A DNA stretch of 64,000 nucleotides, from positions 4,368,736 through 4,432,735 of the forward strand of contig OY811989.1 in the NCBI GenBank assembly GCA_963681505.1, in the 5' to 3' direction. Below the pieces are notes generated by a model, which worked only from the letters and a program-made list of their open reading frames with translations, ran no database searches and had not been told where the DNA came from. The translations under genes were made by a program, and so were the position numbers. Shown in pieces: positions 25,358 to 37,893 of the stretch; within the stretch, counting starts at the first letter, position 1, and every line of letters starts with the position of its first letter. The stretch comes from Eunapius fragilis (lineage: Eukaryota; Porifera; Demospongiae; Spongillida; Spongillidae).

Positions 25358-26296
25358 GCGCGCGCATGCAACCCTAAATTACAGACCTTTAATTGTACAC
25401 ACATTTTGGCCTACAACACTTGAACGGGCGCACACAAAAACACGTAGAGCTCTAGAGCTACGCTAAACTATATGCTCACACCTCCTCCATACCCATTCTT
25501 CGTCGAAACGAGGCGCTTATATAAGTTTAGGATGTTCCGCTTAAGAAAGCTTCTCTGCCGCCCCACTGGTTTCATAGATGCAAAATCTCACTCCTGTGCA
25601 ACGAAGAAGACTATTATTACTCCAGTCCAAGTCTCTGTATACCTATACTGGTAACAGCCTATCCTCGTACCACCTCGTTCCCCATCGAATGATCCAGTTC
25701 GGTGATCGATCGACGATCGTCAATCGACGAATGGTCAATCGATCGATCATCAATCCATGTCCATCGATTTGATCCCATCAAAAAGAATTTTGTGTCGAAC
25801 CCGCATGATCGAATGAGATATAGCGTCGAATGCAAATGATCGATTAGAAAATTACATCGATCTAAAAAAATTTGATCGAATTACAGATGTGATCAATTTT
25901 GACCCAAACGGCGTTCCATATATTTCACGTTCAATAGAAAGCCCTATATTTAATAACCTTCGTACAGGATATGTTCAGGGTCCAGGCAGGAAGGGAGTGT
26001 GTATGTATGTGCATATGTTTGTGTGCGTGGTGTGTGTGTGTGTGCAGTGTGCGTTCGCACGTGTGATCAAAGCATGTGTGTGAGTTTGTGTGTGTGTTTG
26101 TGTGTGTAGGTGCCCCTCCCCTCCCCTTGGTAAAACTGATCCTTTGCTAGTCACTATGCCCCCTACATAGAAATTGATAGTATAACGTTTACTCGCCAAG
26201 CTAGGGGAAGCTATGCTAATTGTGCAGTTCCAATCGTCAGACCCATATAAGAGATTTTCTTGCGTGTGTGGGTGTGTGTGTGCAGTGTGCGCTCGA

Positions 26297-26947
26297 TGTG
26301 GCCTCCATTGGCCTGCTCCAGTTAAGGCACAGGCTCCAGAGAAAGCCATCACTGCCAGCCTTTATAAGGCAGAGGTAGACCTTGGAAAGGTCTAGCTGTG
26401 TGCGTGCATGTATGTATGTGAGTGTGTGTGTATGTGTGTGTGTGTGTGTGTGTGTATGTGTGTGTGCACTATAATAGCAGCCTGCAGTGAGCAGTACTCA
26501 CTTGATTTCATGAGCATAGGGTGCCCGTGGGAAGGAGGATTGAACTTGGAGAGCTCTCAGAGGCCAGTCATGGTGCCATCACGTGGTAAGTAGGTCTGCA
26601 TAGCATGTGTGTGTGCTCATTTTATATTAGATTGTACAATGTGGACCCTTTTTGCTAGCATCTGGTGGTGAGTGATGGAAGGGTACTTTTTAATGTTCTA
26701 CAGGTATAATGCAAGGAAGTGACAGTTAGGCTTGGTTTTTGCCTTTATATGGGGACATTCCACAGGGGAAAGGACACCCTTTTTAAATAGTGTAGCTAGG
26801 ATGCTTCCTGCTTAGATACATATATTTATCTAGTTAGACAGTGGCACCAATTATATTTAATGATCATTTGAGACCCTGTGTTAACAATACCCATGTGCAA
26901 GATTACAGTTCAGCATCTAATATTTAAGGAGGTAGTTGGAATTGTGT

Positions 26948-26990
<43 letters not shown>

Positions 26991-27172
26991 TTTGCAAGTG
27001 TGTGTGTGCATGTGTGTGTGCATGTGTACTGTTTGCGTGTGTGCTTTAGTTTTATCCAGCATCCAGGTGACAATGTGAGGATAATCAACACAGCCAGAAA
27101 TGTCTCAGAATTGCGCCAACTTGTTAGAAATTTCAGACACACACAGCTTTATATAGGAAGAACTGCAAAATG
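26297..27172 (+). CDS. Putative spliced gene fragment, unrecognised
   Basis: Three blocks look like exons: about 26,297-26,391 (HWPAPVKAQAPEKAITASLY), one ending 26,582 before GTAAGT (YSLDFMSIGCPWEGG ... PVMVPSRG), and 27,068-27,172 after a CCAG acceptor (DNVRIINTARNVSELRQLV ... RTAK, stop). The last two join in phase. The donor of the first is uncertain (GAG|GTAGAC or a weaker site). I do not recognise the product. It starts just where the inverted repeat of the outer structure ends. Confidence 0.4.
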
Positions 27173-28389
27173 ATGTGGCACAAGTGTAACACTTAACCTT
27201 ATGTTATTTTTTACACTGGTTGTGTATGCAAGTTAAAACAATTACTGTTTTGCATTTTAATCGAATACATTGGATTTGTACATGTACTGCTTAACAACTC
27301 AATGTTATAGGTTTTTCGGAAAGATTCACATGTGCACACATTTAGTTTGCATTTATAATGGGCAATGTACATGTAACGTGTATAACTATATAATTTCAGT
27401 TTTCAAAGATTGAAGAGGGCGTGGTGTGGCGACCTTTGATTGTACCCTTCCACCCTCTTCACAAAATGCTGGATCCACTATTTATAGAGCTAGATCTAAA
27501 GTGAGCTAGTTAGGGGACTATCTCTCACAGCCTACAACATTGGTTTTGTGTAAGTGTGATTGAAGAATCAAAATGTAGGGACATCGCGCACTATATGTAG
27601 ACCAAACGTCTATACACACCAACACATATCACCATCACATAAAAACGTATAAACTAACCTAATTAGGCCTGGTGACAGGGACTCACCCAAGATGCATTCT
27701 CACATCACCTCTGTCCACAATGACACCACGTACCATTGTCACATACTGGGTCCTAGTGATGAATACTATGTGGTACAGGAATGGGTTTGTGTTACTAGCT
27801 AGTTATTGACTCCTTTATGTGATGCACCTATTGTTCTGCATAACCATAAAATCTTTCACCAATGATGGAGTATGAGGTGTATTCAGTACATTTACCAAAT
27901 TCTGGTCACTTTGGACAGCTAGTTCAGACCCTTAGCTTCTTACGTAACTGTTCATCAACCACAATGGTACAGTTTATCAGTCACACATCAAATAGCAAGA
28001 TCTTCTGTTAGTTCCATATGAGTGAAGCCCAGGTTCCATTTTGTTAAGAGATAATTAATTGAATTGGTAAGTGCAAATGTGCATGTCAAGATTTATGATT
28101 GAGCACTCTTGGTAGATGAACTTTAATGCACAATAACTTGATACGAGTGGCCCAAATATTCGTGTTGTGTAGGGGTCAATATGCACTCACTACTAAAGAA
28201 ATATCAGTTAGCTTCAATATTTGCTTTCTAATAATATTTATGATAGGTCATTGTAGATGCACTAGAGAATGTTGAACAGAACTTTCATTTGCAACCGATG
28301 CTACATAAAAACTATGTGGTATGACAAATTAGAATACTGTTATCATTACTTAAAAATTACTTAATCATTTGTTTGTCTGCCAATAGAGT
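27173..28389. other. No gene seen
   Basis: AT-rich, without long open frames, recognisable repeats or RNA signals. Confidence 0.5.
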
Positions 28390-28960
28390 CTTCTATCAGC
28401 CTTCCCCCTCATGCGACGAATGATCCTATCCATTGGCTTGGGCTTACACTTTGAGCCCAATGAGTACAAGGTGGTGGTTGGATTTGGACACTGGGTGCCA
28501 ATGACATAATACCCTCATTCCCCTCAGCCACCATGCAGTGACCTGCAGGCATGGGGAAGATGTTGTCATATGCCACCACCTGGCAATGTGGTTGTCAAAC
28601 TATGTATTCATGCTCATCTGATCATAAGTTTCTGTGTGGAGAAGGGCACAGCCATACTGAGCAGTGCTAACCACTGGTTGGCATAGAGACAAGCCAGCTG
28701 TTCCCTACAACCTTGGGCAAGCCATGTCACAAGGCTGGTGCTAGCAGCCCTTCCTGCAAAGGCCTGTAAGCTCCACGCCAATGGACCCAAATACCAGGAG
28801 TTAGGTTGGTCCTGCATTTGATTGGCATGGAGACATACAGCCATTGGGACAAGGAGGCTTGGGACCCCCCTCCATGCTGGCATCTTACCCGGCCTATTAC
28901 CAGTCCTCCTCCGAGCCAATGGTACTATCAATCACACTGAAACCTATATTACTGCATAAT
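28390..28960 (+). pseudogene. Retroelement ORF fragment (C-terminal region after reverse transcriptase), decayed
   Basis: Plus-strand pieces in shifting frames read LGLHFEPNEYKVVV, HHAVTCRHGEDVV and GPKYQELGWSCI, then a stop and a further frame change. These strings match the region downstream of the reverse transcriptase in a common class of invertebrate retroelement proteins (typical wording GHHAVTCRHGGDVV and DPKCRELGW). The reverse transcriptase itself is not present. Stops and frameshifts mark it as dead. Confidence 0.65.
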
Positions 28961-29084
28961 AATTTGGATTTACATTGTATTTACTCTTTTTTTTTGTGGT
29001 AATGAAAAAAAGATAAACACTAATGTCCAACTACATTAAACTAGATACACTAAATAATAAATTTATACAAAAAACACTTCATCT

Positions 29085-29580
29085 TCACTGTCCACCTTCA
29101 TTGCCCCAACATGGAAGCTGCATTGCCCCGTTGGACGGCAACTGATAGAGGCAAGCATAGGAGTTAGCTTCACCAGACACTGCCTCAACCGATGGCCCAA
29201 ATGTTTAAGGAACTCAGTTGTCCTTGGTCCAAACACTCCAGTTGTCTCTATTGTCACTGGAGTGAAAAAGTGGCATGAGTCAAGTTATTCATCTTCTTAT
29301 CTTCTGCCTGTTGAGCAACTGCTCCAACTTGCTGTGCAGAAATTGTAGAGTAAGATGGTGCAAAAGTATCTGGACACATTGCATCCCACACTAGAAGTTG
29401 GCCACATTTCCAAGGGACAATTGAGACACCATCAGGTCGCTTCCTATCTGAGTGATACAAACCCGAAGGCTCCAGACGTAATGGAAATGTGCCGCAGCCA
29501 AAGCTCTGTGTATGATGTCATTGACAGCTGAATGACGGTGGTACCGTCCTGTGCTCTTTCTGCAGCTTAAGCCACTCTTA
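29085..29580 (-). pseudogene. Second retroelement C-terminal fragment, decayed
   Basis: Minus-strand frames read CRKSTGRYHRHSAVNDIIHR, then after a frameshift DRKRPDGVSIVPWK, LLVWDAMCPDTFAPSYS and QQVGAVAQQAEDKK, and further down SVAVQRGNAASMLG. These are hallmark strings of the same broad retroelement protein class as the neighbouring fragment but from a different subfamily. The two point at each other. A hairpin MITE interrupts the upstream end at 29,583. Confidence 0.75.
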
Positions 29581-29583
29581 TTC

Positions 29584-29860
29584 AAACAAGTAAATAAAAA
29601 CATTCTCTCTGAGAAAGTTGGTGGGATATAGGTTTTGCAGGCAAATAGTATACTGGTGTAAAAAGCAAGGAAACAGAAGGGAAAATGTAATAGTCCTATA
29701 TTTAGCACACTTCGACTAAGGCATATGCTATTTCTGTGCTAAATATAGGACTATTACATTTTCCCTTCTGATAAAACTTTTTTACACCAGTATACTATTT
29801 GCCTGCAAAACCTATATCCCACCAACTTTCTCAGAGAGAATGTTTTTATTTACTTGTTTC
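29584..29860. mobile_element. Hairpin MITE, copy 1
   Basis: Almost perfect inverted repeat: arms of about 125 bp from AAACAAGTAAATAAAAACAT to GTGCTAAATATAGGACTATT, with a ~25-bp loop. Related copies are at 35,890-36,155 and a half-copy at 41,236-41,311. Confidence 0.9.
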
Positions 29861-31021
29861 CTTAATTTTTTTAAACACCCAAATAGGTACTTTTGCTTAA
29901 TTAGACTTGATAAGACCGTATAGGCTTTTAGGCTTTTGTGTATCAAAGCCTAAAAGCGAGTCCTCCAGCAAATTCTAAAGCTATTGGTGCAATTTTCATT
30001 GCTTAAAAGTGTTCCTGTCCCGAGTTATAAGTTCCCAAGAAGCAGACGACCCGCCCATTAGTTTTGGAAGGGGAACGAGGACAGCAGTATTTTTCGTTCT
30101 CGACAACCACGCGGTTCTACGACGTGAAACATAAACGAAACTACTCAGTTTTGACTTCTAGATCGATTGTCGTAACAAGTTTGACGATCCGATCGTCGGG
30201 AGCGAAGCTACGGTAGGGTCGCGGGATTTTAATTAAATTCATAGTCGGGGTCAAAACCTCTAGCGAGACTTCCGATAAAAGATGCTGCGGAGGTTACCTC
30301 ATCCCAAGACCCAATGATACAATCATTTGTCATGTGGGCAGGGGACAAGACTACCTTGGAGACGTTGACCATATAGTAAGCCAAATTGATCTTATAAAAA
30401 TGGTATGACAGGGAATTTGCTACTCATCTTTAACCTTACCATGCACGGTTGTTTTCAATGCACGGTCTCATACCATAGATAATGTATAGAGGGATTGGAA
30501 ATGAAGTCACGTGCGCTTCTGGAATGGATACGTGGATATCTCAAGTGATGGGACAGTCTAGCCTTTGTTTGAGTCAAATAAAGAATTGTCGGCAAATGCT
30601 CCAGCATGTATAAAAGTGTTGCCTGTTGTGTGGCGTACATGTACTTTTATGAACCAAAGAAATTTGTTTACACACGAAGTAATTCAGTTAGACATATCAG
30701 GCTAGGACAATCAAATTAATCAGAGCTCCAGCCAGGATAGCCCTGGCCATTAGAGACAGTTAAAATTACGAGTTGCTGCCTTTGATTTAGACACACTGTG
30801 ACTTTGCAGCACGAAAAGAGGTTAGCTGGAGAAATATGTCCATATCACCAAAGTCTCACAACTTTGGCACCACCGCAAGGCTGCTACCGCAAGCTCTCGC
30901 ATGGGAGAGTCACATTAAGTGTGTACTTATTATTATCGCCCCATACTTCTCATGGTCTACTGAGCGATGTCAGGGAGACGGGAAATTTATTGCCACGAAC
31001 TATGTACACGCAAGCACATTT
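29861..31021. other. No gene recognised
   Basis: Mixed sequence with short open frames in both strands (for example around 30,800-31,000) but no family signature. Confidence 0.45.
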
Positions 31022-31478
31022 CTACACCTTCTCACCTGAATGTGGAGTTGTACGTTGATGAGCAAGTAGCCGAATAGGTCTGTCGCATCCATAAACGTTT
31101 ACAGACGAGATAACAACAGTCCTCAGTCCGTAGAGATGGAGGGAGTGTAGGTTTTTGTTGCGTTGGAGGAACTGAACGAGCACGACACACGCGATGACGT
31201 GCTTCCAACAATAGACAGGGAAAGGTCCGTGGCGTTCACGAAGACAGGCGTGGTGAGGGAGTGGTCTCCATCTAGGAGGTCCACCTTGACGCACTTCCCG
31301 GGCCCCTGGCGGGAGGAGAGGTTACGAAGATGTCTTCGAGGGACTGGCAAGATGGGTACGAGGCACTGGAGCATCCCGCAGAGGCTTGTACGGACACACA
31401 CGAGTTTTGTGTCGTCATTGTACATACAGCAGTGAGAAATAAAAGAACCTGTGAGTGTAGGTCTACACGGGACATCAT
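31022..31478 (-). pseudogene. Possible secreted beta-helix-like protein fragment, frameshifted
   Basis: A hydrophobic start (VLLFLTAVCTM) like a signal peptide is followed in overlapping frames by CQSLEDIF, then CVKVDLLDGDHSLTTPVFV, LSLSIVGSTSSRVSCSF and, after a frame change, LHLYGLRTVVISSVNVYGC. The spacing of G-x-H-x-L, hydrophobic triplets and C resembles the first coils of parallel beta-helix surface proteins common in sponges. At least two frame changes are needed. This is a pattern call only. Confidence 0.3.
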
Positions 31479-32004
31479 TGGCAGTTCACTCTCGGTCCCA
31501 GGCCCAGTTCACCGAGCATCCGGTGTTGTGTAATAGCGGATGGATTACATCATCGGTACAGAAACCTGGGCCTGGGTACGAGATAACCTCAGAAAGATTT
31601 GTTCTATTGACAGGGGATCGGTGAGAAACCTCGTGTCTTAGAAAACAGCCTCTTACATTTTGAAATGGACAATGAAACACCATCGCAAGCAAACATAGCT
31701 TGCGTTTGACAGGAGCAAAGCCAAATCCAGGACCGATTTGCATCATTAATAATTCGGCACCGTCGGGGTATCCTCGCTGAGACGGGGTCTCGCCGAGGAT
31801 GTCAGGCACCGTAGGTGCTCAGTCCCATTGGGGCCGTTCCACAGCGCTAAGGGCGGAGTCCCTGAGGCTCTAGCCTGATAGCAGACTATGTCGGTCCACC
31901 ATATAAGGCGATATGACGTAACTCCTAGCCAGCGCCTCGAGGTGCCGCACGTAGTGCGTGGCCTAGCGAGGTGGCTTCTGGGCTATAGCAGGGAGCCCCT
32001 AAGA

Positions 32005-32078
32005 TTTACCCAATAGGATTTGAACCTACAACCTCTTACTTAGAAGGTAAATGCTCTCCCAAATTGAGCTATGGGTAG
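32005..32078 (-). tRNA. tRNA-Arg(UCU)-like sequence, possibly a SINE head
   Basis: Read on the minus strand it folds as a cloverleaf. Acceptor CTACCCA/TGGGTAA has one mismatch at the outer pair. The D arm is GCTC...GAGC, the anticodon stem TTTAC/GTAAG with loop CTTCTAA gives anticodon UCU, and the T arm is GTAGG-TTCAAAT-CCTAT. The A box (TAGCTCAATTTGGG) and B box (GGTTCAAATCC) are intact. No run of four T follows closely, and GC-rich sequence continues for about 200 bp, so a tRNA-derived SINE or relic is as likely as a working gene. Confidence 0.6.
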
Positions 32079-35000
32079 ATTCGCCAACGGCTCCGGCTTA
32101 TATAATTAGACTGAATAGCACTCGGGGTGGAACCCCAACACCGGAGGTGCGAGGGCGGGCTAAGATCGGCGGGGATAGGGATACCACCCTAACTAGGGTG
32201 GTAAGCCATACCAATTAATGCAACAGATTTTAACCCAATCCAAGGGTTATTCAGAGCTAGTTGCTACTTCCACAGCTTGGCATGCATGTACCTGAGGTGT
32301 AGAATCCTAGATGTGGTTGATGGTAAATAAAGATTACATTTGACGACCCAGATTTGGAGATGGGAGGGGGGGGGGGGGGGGGGGGGGGGGGGCCTTTGAG
32401 CGGCAGGATGCATTGCACGTTCACTTGTGTAATTATTGAAGCCATTTAACACGGACTAAAATTTCATGTAAGCCGTAACCCGAACAATATTTCATGGGAT
32501 CAGAAACTAGAATTTAACCAACTCTGCATGGCCTTACATGCAAAAAATAAGACGCCCAGCACGATCTAAATTCTAATAGTTAATATCTTGTGACAATGCA
32601 ATTACTGATGTTATAGTTAACGTTATAATATGACGGTTATTTCCCGTCAATATGTCCGCTTTTGCAACACTCACCAACCTACCAGCCCCACCCCTCGACA
32701 TTTTAATTGAAATTTCACACACAAAGTACAAAATATATGCATTAAAACTGTTACAGTAGTTCTTCCTCAGGGTCTGCTGCAGCAACAACAACAAAAAAAA
32801 ATCTGAGCCCGTCACAACACCAAGGTTAGTATAATCCTCACTTTCAAATCTAGGCCCAACGAATCGAGGAGTAAGAATCTTTTGCGCTGGGCAGTAGGGT
32901 AAAAATCAATTAGAAATACATGATTTCGGGGAATTATTAAAAGGAGGCGAGCCCACCATTTTTGCCAACCAATTACCATATTTTGCCCTCCAATTACAAA
33001 TTCAAAGCTAATTACCGTACGGTACAATTATGGTACAGCTACGGTACAGCTAGCAAGCCCCCGTTTAATAATTCATCTATATAGAGCTATAATCATGGCG
33101 CATAAATTTACTCAAACCAGTGTCAGCAGGTGCACGGACTATTAATGGGATCGAGGCAGCGAAAGGGCATATTTTTTCAAGTTTTTATATTCAAAGAGAC
33201 ACCTATGACCTCTATAACATATTTCTTACGCACTGGAAATTAGTCTGTCCATCATGGAGTTACAGGGTCCTGTCGGAATTTTTTACATTTTTATTGCACG
33301 CGTGTATTTTGATGCCCCTTCCTTTCCTGAAAACTTTTGTAATATGCGCTAGGTCCCTTTTCGCTGCTTCGACCCCCCATATTTAGATCTATTCTTAATG
33401 ATTAGACAATGCATAGGTTGAGGATGTCTTTCATTTGTGTTAACAGTTTTATAAAACAACTAACGAATAATACATGCGGCCTACGAGCATTACGGACTGT
33501 TGAAGCGATTCTGACTGTACAGGCGCCGGACAATGCTCTGGTCTACACAGGCGGTGCTGGGCAACTGCTCGGGAAGCAACAGCGAGATAACCAGTGTCGT
33601 GGCCCAATAAGTACCAATACAAACATGTAGGTACGAACTGAGTAGTTCAAAGTCACACCAAAGTAGCTCGCAGTGGATGTACGGGTGTTTGTAACACACT
33701 GCATGGGGATTATACCCAGGAGTGTTTACGGACAATGAATGACATGCTGGCTATGCTGAAGGCAGCGCTAACAGATTGCAATCTCAGCGGTTCCCTGGCG
33801 ACCAGAGACATTTGTGTGACCCTGCAAATCCCAACAGGTTCTCGAGACAAGGTCCCACCAGCACCACACGAAGCAGTAACCGATGTTTTAATGCTCTTTC
33901 AATACAAATGACGGTTTTAGGAACTATACTGAAGAAGACATTCTCTAAATGAAGCTGCATCAACCTAATACACACGCTTTCAACTGAAATACTACACATG
34001 AAATGCAGTCAGACGGAGTACAACTCGCCTTATCATTAGATCCGTGGGTACATGAAACCTGTGGCTTGCTTTCGGTTGCATCGCTTCCCAGTAAAACTAA
34101 GATTCACGAGGGACACAAATTTCAAATCTAATCACGATGTGCGATAAAAGGAATATTTTGCGCATGCGCGTAGGTTGCATCGTAAAGTTTTTTAACGTGT
34201 GTACGTGTTTAACGACAATTTGTGCGTAAACTTATATCCCAATCCTAACTTTCATATGTATACAAAAGAAAATATCACTGAATCCAAGTACCAGCTGGGT
34301 CGATGGCGTGATGGAGGGTCACATACCGGCATGAAATGGCTGATCAAAAGCTTGTCAATCCTTGCATTATTGAGAAGACAGATTATGAAATATATGGTAG
34401 ACAACCACTGAGTATAGCAGTTCTCTATACTGATCTCAATTTATTTATTTTGAAATCTTGATCATTGACAATCACTGACATGGCTGGCATGAACAACAAG
34501 CCTGTGGATGTAAACTTTTTTTTAACTGCTATTCTTGACTTCATGATCACTGCTCTGCTATAAATATTAGCTTGTAAGTGGGTGTGGCTGATGGGTCAGC
34601 AGCCAAGGTATGCCACCTAATGCATACGGGTCATGTTCCTTAATCCATTCGCAACTGTGATGTTATCTGTCTAGTTTAACAAATAGATGTGAGGTCTGAT
34701 CGTGAAACTATGCTTTGCTGCTTGGTGCTCTTTGTTGAAAGAGTATGAGTGGTTTACCGTATGTCGGCAATACTGTATGGCCTGATTTCTGTTTATCCAG
34801 CTCTATATCAGTCTCGGCCCCAGACCCAATGACTAAAATCCTGCCTATAATCATTTTATTAATTATTCATTGATGGCATTGGCTTTCGTTAAAAATAGGT
34901 CGAGGCAAATTATTAATTAACACAGGAATATATTGTGTATACAGTCGTGTATGAGATATGTTGCGTGTTGGTCCACTTGATGTTATTTAGTACTCATTTT

Positions 35001-35160
35001 CATGACCAGAATAAATAACTACATGTATGTACATACCAGAAATGTTATGCATTGGATACATACATGTAAGAATACATATGCGAGTATATATATCTGAACA
35101 TAATGATTGTACGTATAAGTGAAGTGAGCAGTGTTATAATGCACTGTGCAGACATGTATC
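32079..35160. other. No gene recognised; contains poly(G) tract
   Basis: A 27-G run sits at 32,366-32,392, and a short hairpin ACCACCCTAACTAGGGTGGT lies near 32,185. The rest is AT-rich with scattered open frames below 90 codons that show no family features. Confidence 0.5.
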
Positions 35161-35184
35161 GGTTGAAAGGGCAGAGGAGGTTCC

Positions 35185-35801
35185 TACACTATCAACGTTC
35201 CAGCCATCTTGATGTCACCAGTGCTCCCTACATCCACTCCACTGTCTCTTAGGCTGCACAGAGAGAGGGAGAAAAATAGCCACATTTAAAAAGTAGCAAG
35301 CACCTTAATTCATGATTTTTATTGTGATGTTCACTCTGGCCCTAACAACCTCTCCTTCTCCCACCTCCCACACACAGAATTTTTCGTGGACCTCTTCTCC
35401 ACCACGGTTCTTTACTAACCACCATCCTCTGTGGTAGGTCCCTCCACCCCACCTCGCTCCTCCTATTCTTGCAATGTCCTTGGAATGAAGCTTGGTCCTT
35501 GCGACTTCAAGATGGACCGGGCTGCTACTGGTGCACTTACAAGGGGTCTGAGCCCCCACTGCTTCTTTAAGAGGGGTCGCACTCCTGCTGTCTCCAAGGG
35601 GATTGTGCTTCCAGAATCTTCATCGCTCGAGGTTCTTCTGCTGTCCTCTAGGACGTGTGGGAGTTCCAACATTTCAAGGTGGCTTGCATCATTGGGGCTA
35701 TCTGTACTCCGCCTTGTGTCTTTTAAGAGGCTCTGATTAGACTCTGTTACAGCAATCTGCTTTAAGCTTACATCGATAGAGCTGTATATTAAACGGAACA
35801 C
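35185..35801 (-). CDS. Putative minus-strand exons, product unknown
   Basis: A frame from about 35,801 reads SLLKDTRRSTDSPNDASHLE ... RTSSDEDSGSTIPLE ... ARSILKSQGPSF and is acidic and Ser-rich. An overlapping frame reads DIARIGGARWGGGTYHRGWW ... EKFCVWEVGEGEVVRARV. After a TGTGCAG acceptor near 35,255 a terminal exon could read LRDSGVDVGSTGDIKMAGTL and a stop. Splicing between these cannot be fixed by eye and I do not recognise the family. Confidence 0.35.
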
Positions 35802-35865
35802 TCAAACCCACTGGAGAACAGGACAGGATGTATGGTCACACAAATATGTACCATGCAAGCAGGAT

Positions 35866-36155
35866 GGGGGGGGGGGGGGGGGGGTGGGGGTGGGAATGGC
35901 ATATAGGATTTGAAGGCAATGGTGGTGTAAAAAGGAAGGAAACACGGGTCTAATAATAAGGGAAAATGGAATAGTCCTATATTTAGCACATTTCTATATG
36001 TAGGATATAGTATGTTGTTCGTGTGCTAAATATAGGACTATTCCATTTCCCCTTATTATTAGACCCTTGTTTCCTTCCTTTTTACACCACCATTGCCTTC
36101 AAATCCTATATGCCACCAACTTTCTCATAGAGAATGTTTTTTATTTACTTGTACA
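35866..36155. mobile_element. Hairpin MITE, copy 2, with poly(G) at one end
   Basis: Same family as 29,584-29,860: the centre is ...ATAGTCCTATATTTAGCACA and its mirror, and outer arms carry GGCATATAGGATTTGAAGGC. The left outer arm is replaced by a 19-G run (35,866-35,884) where the intact arm would continue TTGGTGG. Confidence 0.85.
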
Positions 36156-36439
36156 CATACAGATGCAATACACATGATACAATAATAGTTGTTTATTCTT
36201 ACCAAAGAAATGGACCAGCAAAGTCAATCAACACTCCAGCCATGAAATGGCCACCAAGCTAGCCACTGGTAGGAGGACAGGCTTATCAAGTGGGGGACAT
36301 TACCAAAGACCAAAAGCAGCTGCCTCATTAATTCTATAAGTTGTCAATGGTGCAAAAATGAATAAATCTCTTAGATTAAAACTGCAAAGCTAAAACCCAT
36401 TATATAATGTTATTAATTTCAATGTTGGGTGCAGTCTTA

Positions 36440-36678
36440 TCTTTTGGAGGACAATACTGGGGCATAGTGTGTCTAGCAAAGGATCAGTTTTACCAAGGGG
36501 TGGGGTAGGGGAGGGCACCCACCCACACACACCCACACACACACACTCACAAGAATTTTAAGATAATCTCATATCACACATGCGAGCGCTCACTGCACAC
36601 ACACCTCCACACACCCATCTACGCAAAGTGCGCGTACGCACGCACACCCAATCGCGCGCGCGCGCACACACACACACT

Positions 36679-36711
<33 letters not shown>

Positions 36712-37018
36712 ACACAAACATATACACATGAGTTTTTAGATAATTCCATATCCTTAGATCACACATGCGAGCGCACACTGCACACACACCCACACACGCA
36801 AGAAAATCTCTTTGGGGTCTGAAGATTAGAATTGCACAATTAGCATAGCTTAATTCCCCTAGCTTGGTGAGTAAACATTATATGATCAATTTCTATGTAG
36901 GGGGCATAGTGACTAGCAAAGGATCAGTTTTACCAAGGGGAGGGGAGGGGCACCTACACACACACACAAACACACACACAAACTCACACACATGCTTTGA
37001 TCACACATGCGAACGCAC

Positions 37019-37074
<56 letters not shown>

Positions 37075-37140
37075 AACATATGCACATACATACACACTCC
37101 CTTCCTGCCTGGACCCTGAACATATCCTGTACGAAGGGTA
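36440..37140. repeat. CA-rich tandem units in the right inverted repeat
   Basis: Three imperfect repeats of a unit containing GCAAAGGATCAGTTTTACCA, a G-rich stretch and (CA)n with CGCACACTGCACACAC. The counterpart on the left side (25,990-26,296) is in reverse complement and holds fewer units. Confidence 0.8.
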
Positions 37141-37488
37141 TTAAATATAGGGCTTTCTATTGAACGTGAAATAGGCCTATGTATGATTTACCACTGAATC
37201 GATGCTCGAGTCCAGCTATATACATGTATCCGATCGATCGCTGTACCCTCGATAACGTAGATTGTTCGTCGAAGGCGATGTTTTAGCCGCGTGGTGGATT
37301 AATAAGGCGATAGAAAAAAAAAATGCGACGGAAGTCAGCCACTACGACAAATTATTACCAGATCGAAGATAAGATCGATCGATGAGATAGGAAAAGCGGT
37401 TGCTACGATTGATGAAGTACACATCGATAAAAAAAGTATCGCATCGACAGAAAAATGTGAATTTTATCCCAAACGGCGCTTCATACAC

Positions 37489-37755
37489 GCATACCTGAAA
37501 TCTGATTGAGATTCCAGCGCTTGCAACCGAAATTTGGTCAGACCCTGTTCTCAATAAATAGGGTCTGGGAACGAGACTAGGTTTGCTAAGTACTGTCTTC
37601 CCCCGTTAGTAGCGCCACGTTTGTACATGTTCCCTGCGCTCTTACCATATTAAGGGCATATATAGATTTTGCACATTGTAGACATAGATAATGTGCGGTA
37701 TACGTACCCGCATCAACCACGAATATAGTTTTCAATTTCTATCTAACAAGGGAAT
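37489..37755 (+). repeat. Direct repeat A, right copy
   Basis: Same orientation as 17,577-17,871. It lacks the mini-palindrome of the left copy and includes a ~20-bp extra near 37,680. Confidence 0.85.
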
Positions 37756-37893
37756 GCGCTACTAACGAGTGTGTCAGTTCTTAATTCTCTGCCCGGTGAA
37801 ATAATCATATTCATCCGTTGCGGCGAATGTGATAATTACCGCTGGAGCAAGCGGCAACCGTATACGACTTTTAAAAAAAATTTCAAATCATCA

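Noticed and set aside
31163-31809. Several overlapping 90-107-codon frames around 31.2-31.8 kb
   Set aside because: They overlap in conflicting frames and strands; only the beta-helix-like pattern on the minus strand was retained, at low confidence.
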